NCBI GenBank assembly: GCA_960531495.1
Contig: OY482866.1
Span: forward strand, 8,534,207 to 8,598,206
Length of the DNA: 64,000 bases
From: Zeus faber
Lineage: Eukaryota; Chordata; Actinopteri; Zeiformes; Zeidae
Direction of reading: 5' to 3'
This document shows, piece by piece, positions 61,605 through 64,000 of this stretch. The position numbers and the translations under genes are program-made. Every line of letters begins with the position of its first letter. The stretch's first letter is position 1. Under the pieces are notes generated by a model that was not told where the DNA came from, searched no databases, and saw only the letters and a list, made by a program, of their open reading frames with translations.

Positions 61605-62492
61605 TGGGGGGTGTTGAAAGTGGGCGTGGCCTGATGATGCCGGTACTATCCCACCTTGCTGGTGATAAAATGATTCTGTCCTTCACCTGTTCGCTTCCTA
61701 GAAGACGTTGAGTTGGTGACACAGCAGACGGAACCAACATTTGATGAAGCAAGGAAAACATTCAGTTAGACTGGTTACTCAGCACACTGAAAGGACTGCA
61801 TCCCTGGGTGGGCTTGAACAAAGATCCTTGTGTCACAGAGACTTGCATTAAGTAAAGTGTGCCTGGCCTAACTGTGCTGGTACTATCGAATGGTGCTGGC
61901 AATTGTGTGATTTTGTTGTTAACGTGTTCACTGCTCAGGACGGGTGATTGTAGAAGCAACCATTATTTGATGAAGCAAGGAACATTTTTGGGTTGACAGG
62001 GTACTTATCATGCTAAAAGCTATGTGTCCCTGGGTGGGCTTGAACCACCATCCCTGGGTGGGATTGAACAAAGACGCTTGTGTCACAGAGACTTGAATTA
62101 AGTAAAGTGGGCCTGGCCTAACTGTGCTGGTGCTATCGAATCGTGCTGGCAACTGCATGATTTTGTCATTAACCTGTTCACTGCTTAGAAGCCGTTGAGT
62201 TGGTGATACCACAGAAGCAAGGAAAACATTCAGTTAGACTGGTTACTCAGCACACTGAAAGGACTGCATCCCTGGGTGGGCTTGAACAAAGATCCTTGTG
62301 TCACAGAGACTTGGATTAAGTAAAGTGGGCCTGGCCTAACTGTGCTGGTACTATCGAATCGTGCTGGCAACTGCATGATTTTGTCAGTAAACTCTTCACT
62401 GCTGAGAAGGTGTTAGAGTTGAAGCCACCAGCAATCGAGGAAGCTCAGAAAATGTTTGGGTCCACAGGCTACTCAGCATCCCGAAAGGAGTG

Positions 62493-62566
62493 CGTCCCTG
62501 GGTGGGCTTGAACCACCATCCTTTCGGTTAACAGCCGAACGCGCTGACCGATTGCGCCACAGAGAC
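62493..62566 (-). tRNA. tRNA-Asn-GTT: tRNA-Asn (GUU)
   Basis: Identical gene body, with a 3' flank variant shared with 55393 and 61531. Confidence 0.95.
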
Positions 62567-63527
62567 TGGGGGTGTTGAAAGTGGGCGTGGCCTGATGATG
62601 CCGGTACTATCCCACCATGCTGGTGATAAAATGATTCTGTCCTTCACCTGTTCACTTCATAGAAGACGTTGAGTTGGTGACACAGCAGACGGAACCAATA
62701 TTCGATGAAGCAAGGAAAACATTCAGTTAGACTGGTTACTCAGCACACTGAAAGGACTGCATCCCTGGGTGGGCTTGAACAAATATCCTTGTGTCCCAGA
62801 GACTTGCATTAAGTAAAGTGGGCCTGGCCTAACTGTGCTGGTACTATGGAATCGTGCTGGCAATTGTGTGATTAACGTGTTAACTGCTTAGGGCGGGTTA
62901 TTGTAGAAACAACCATTATTCGATGAAGCAAAGAAAAATTTTGGGTTGACAGGCTACTTGGAACGCTAAAAGCTATGCATCCCTGGGTGGGGTTGAGCCA
63001 CCATTCCTCTGCTACAGAAACTTGCAAGAAGTAAGGTGGTTGAACTGTGGGGAAGCTAGTCAATTTTGCAGGCTATCGCATGATTTTGTTATTAACCTGT
63101 TCCCTGCTGAGAAGGTGTTAGAGTTGAAGCTGCCAGCATTCGAGGAAGCTCAGAAAATGGTTGGGTCCACAGGCTACTGGCAATTGTGTGATTTTGTTGT
63201 TAACGTGTTCATTGCTCAGGACGGGTTATTGTAGAAGCAACCATTATTCGATGAAGCAAGGAAAATTTTTGGGTTGACAGGCTACTTAGCACACTAAAAG
63301 CTATGTGTCCCTGGGTGGGCTTGAACCACCATTATTCTGCTACAGAAACTTGCAAGATGTAAGGTGGGGTTGAACTGTGGGGAAGCTAGTCAATTTTGCA
63401 GGCTATTGCATGATTTTGTCATTAACTTGTTCACTGCTGAGAAGGTGTTAGAGTTAAAGCCACCAGCATTCCAGGAAGCTCAGAAAACGTGTAGGTCCAC
63501 AGGCTACTCAGCATCCTGATAGCAGTG

Positions 63528-63582
63528 CGTCCCTGGGTGGGCTTGAACAGCCGAACGCGCTGACCGATTGCGCCACAGAGAC
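63528..63582 (-). pseudogene. tRNA-Asn pseudogene, 19-nt deletion removing the anticodon
   Basis: 55 nt. The deletion joins GAAC in the T loop to CAGCCG in the anticodon stem (plus strand), flanked by an AAC microhomology. Anticodon, variable loop and half of the T arm are lost. Confidence 0.92.
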
Positions 63583-64000
63583 TGGGTGGTGGTGAAAGTG
63601 GGCGTGGCCTGATGATGCAGGTACTATCCCACCTTGCTGGTGATTAAATGATTCTGTCTTACACCTGTTCACTGCTTAGAAGCCGTTGAGTTGGTGATAC
63701 CGCAGAAGGAACCAATATTCGATGAAGCAAGGAAAACATTCAGTTAGACTGGTTACTCAGCACACTGAAAGGACTGCATCCCTGGGTGGGCTTGAACAAA
63801 GATCCTTGTGTCACAGAGACTTGCATTAAGTAAAGTGGGCCTGGCCTAACTGTGCTGGTACTATCGAATCGTGCTGGCAATTGCATGATTTTGTCAGTAA
63901 CCTGTTCACTGCTGAGAAGGTGTAATAGTTGAAGCCACCAGCATTCGGGGAAGCTCCGAAAATGTTTGGGTCCACAGTCTACTCAGCATCCTGAAAGCAG

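Larger units (their letters stand above)
52790..63349 (-). pseudogene. Class C: 44-nt acceptor/T-arm minihelix relics of tRNA-Asn (8 copies plus one fragment)
   Basis: Copies are at 52790-52833, 54665-54708, 56997-57040, 58657-58700, 59377-59420, 60078-60121, 62978-63021 and 63306-63349. A fragment at 62025-62048 is fused to a B head. The typical order is GTTTCTG-TAGCAGA-AGAAT-GGTGG-TTCAAGC-CCACC-CAGGGAC-A. The acceptor stem pairs with two G-U pairs, the T stem is perfect and the B box GGTTCAAGCCC is intact; D and anticodon arms and the A box are gone. In most copies TTTT lies 7-10 nt downstream (for example 58650-58647), closer than in the full genes. Transcription is possible but unproven. 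Confidence 0.88.
52564..63820 (-). pseudogene. Class B: 44-nt tRNA-Asn relics lacking D and anticodon arms (about 20 copies)
   Basis: Copies are at 52564-52607, 53284-53327, 53953-53996, 54447-54490, 55167-55210, 55661-55704, 56155-56198, 57472-57515, 57937-57980, 58431-58474, 59151-59194, 59852-59895, 60553-60596, 60779-60822, 61305-61348, 61799-61842, 62049-62092, 62267-62310, 62760-62803 and 63777-63820. Truncated ones are near 52133 and 56794. The typical minus-strand order is GTCTCTGTG-ACACA-AGGAT-CTTTG-TTCAAGC-CCACC-CAGGGAT-G. Acceptor stem and T loop remain, but the 5' T-stem strand is mutated (CTTTG against CCACC) and the B box is imperfect. The constant length shows one deletion amplified with the satellite. 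Confidence 0.9.
51556..64000 (-). repeat. tRNA-Asn-derived higher-order satellite array (continues past the window)
   Basis: Head-to-tail monomers share a core containing CCTGTTCACTGCT(G/T)AGAAG and GGCTACTCAGCA. Each ends in a tRNA-Asn gene or its relic on the minus strand. Class A heads are 74-nt tRNA genes. B and C heads are fixed 44-nt deletion products. In the best-preserved trimer (58163, 58431, 58657, next A at 58883), the start-to-start distances are 268, 226 and 226 bp, summing to 720. The next trimer repeats this exactly. Dimers A-B/C span about 465-494 bp. The left edge (51556-52325) is more divergent and has lost tRNA heads, as satellite borders do. The last unit is cut by the window end, with the next head expected at 64003. 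Most open frames here are by-products of the repeat. Confidence 0.97.

Noticed and set aside
51556-64000. Regular repeats with spacers resembling a CRISPR array
   Set aside because: The repeated part is a 74-nt tRNA gene, the spacers are homologous to each other, and the DNA is vertebrate.
51556-64000. Interpretation of the array as tandem tRNA-derived SINE insertions
   Set aside because: Monomers are head-to-tail without A-rich tails or target duplications. The tRNA body is canonical and the spacers are shared.

Overview
The window is nuclear DNA of a teleost fish, probably a percomorph, though the species is not identified. The evidence is intron-containing vertebrate developmental genes, a non-mammalian hmx4 next to hmx1, dense AC, AAT and GATA microsatellites, and tails of fish LINEs, SINEs and DNA transposons. 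No bacterial-style operon, CRISPR array or origin is present.

Three protein-coding genes can be supported, all on the minus strand. hmx4 (SOHo-type; exons 4971-4806 and 4068-3467; 255 aa) and hmx1 (exons 7391-7175 and 6744-6101; 286 aa) are two-exon NK-class homeobox genes in tandem about 1.1 kb apart. Both splice in matching phase 1. About 25 kb away is an intronless alpha-2 adrenergic receptor gene, best read as adra2c (33568-32201; 455 aa), with a 39-bp in-frame tandem repeat in its third intracellular loop. The long gene-free stretches hold unique sequence that could carry hmx regulatory elements, plus transposon debris: LINE 3' tails, a SINE, a probable LTR, a foldback element and a frameshifted DDE transposase relic at 37.5-38.6 kb. 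A 1.8-kb pentanucleotide satellite (TTGTC/TTATC) lies at 18.3-20.0 kb, and a decayed copy in opposite orientation lies at about 0.2-0.6 kb.

The most striking region is 51556-64000, which runs off the right edge. It is a head-to-tail satellite of about 226-268-bp monomers. Each monomer head is a minus-strand tRNA-Asn(GUU) gene (class A, 74 nt) or one of two fixed 44-nt internally deleted derivatives (classes B and C). I count 14 full-length tRNA-Asn copies, 11 of them identical, and three broken ones. There are also about 20 B heads, 8 C heads and a C' class that has lost its tRNA head. Monomers are ordered A-B-C (about 720 bp) or A-B/C hybrid (about 475 bp), a tRNA-gene-derived higher-order repeat. 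Class C keeps a perfect T arm, the Pol III B box and usually a close TTTT run, so it could make an acceptor/T-arm minihelix RNA. This is the best candidate for an undescribed system here.

Coding and tRNA calls are strong. Transposon family names, promoters and regulatory regions are tentative, because no database search or comparative alignment was possible.
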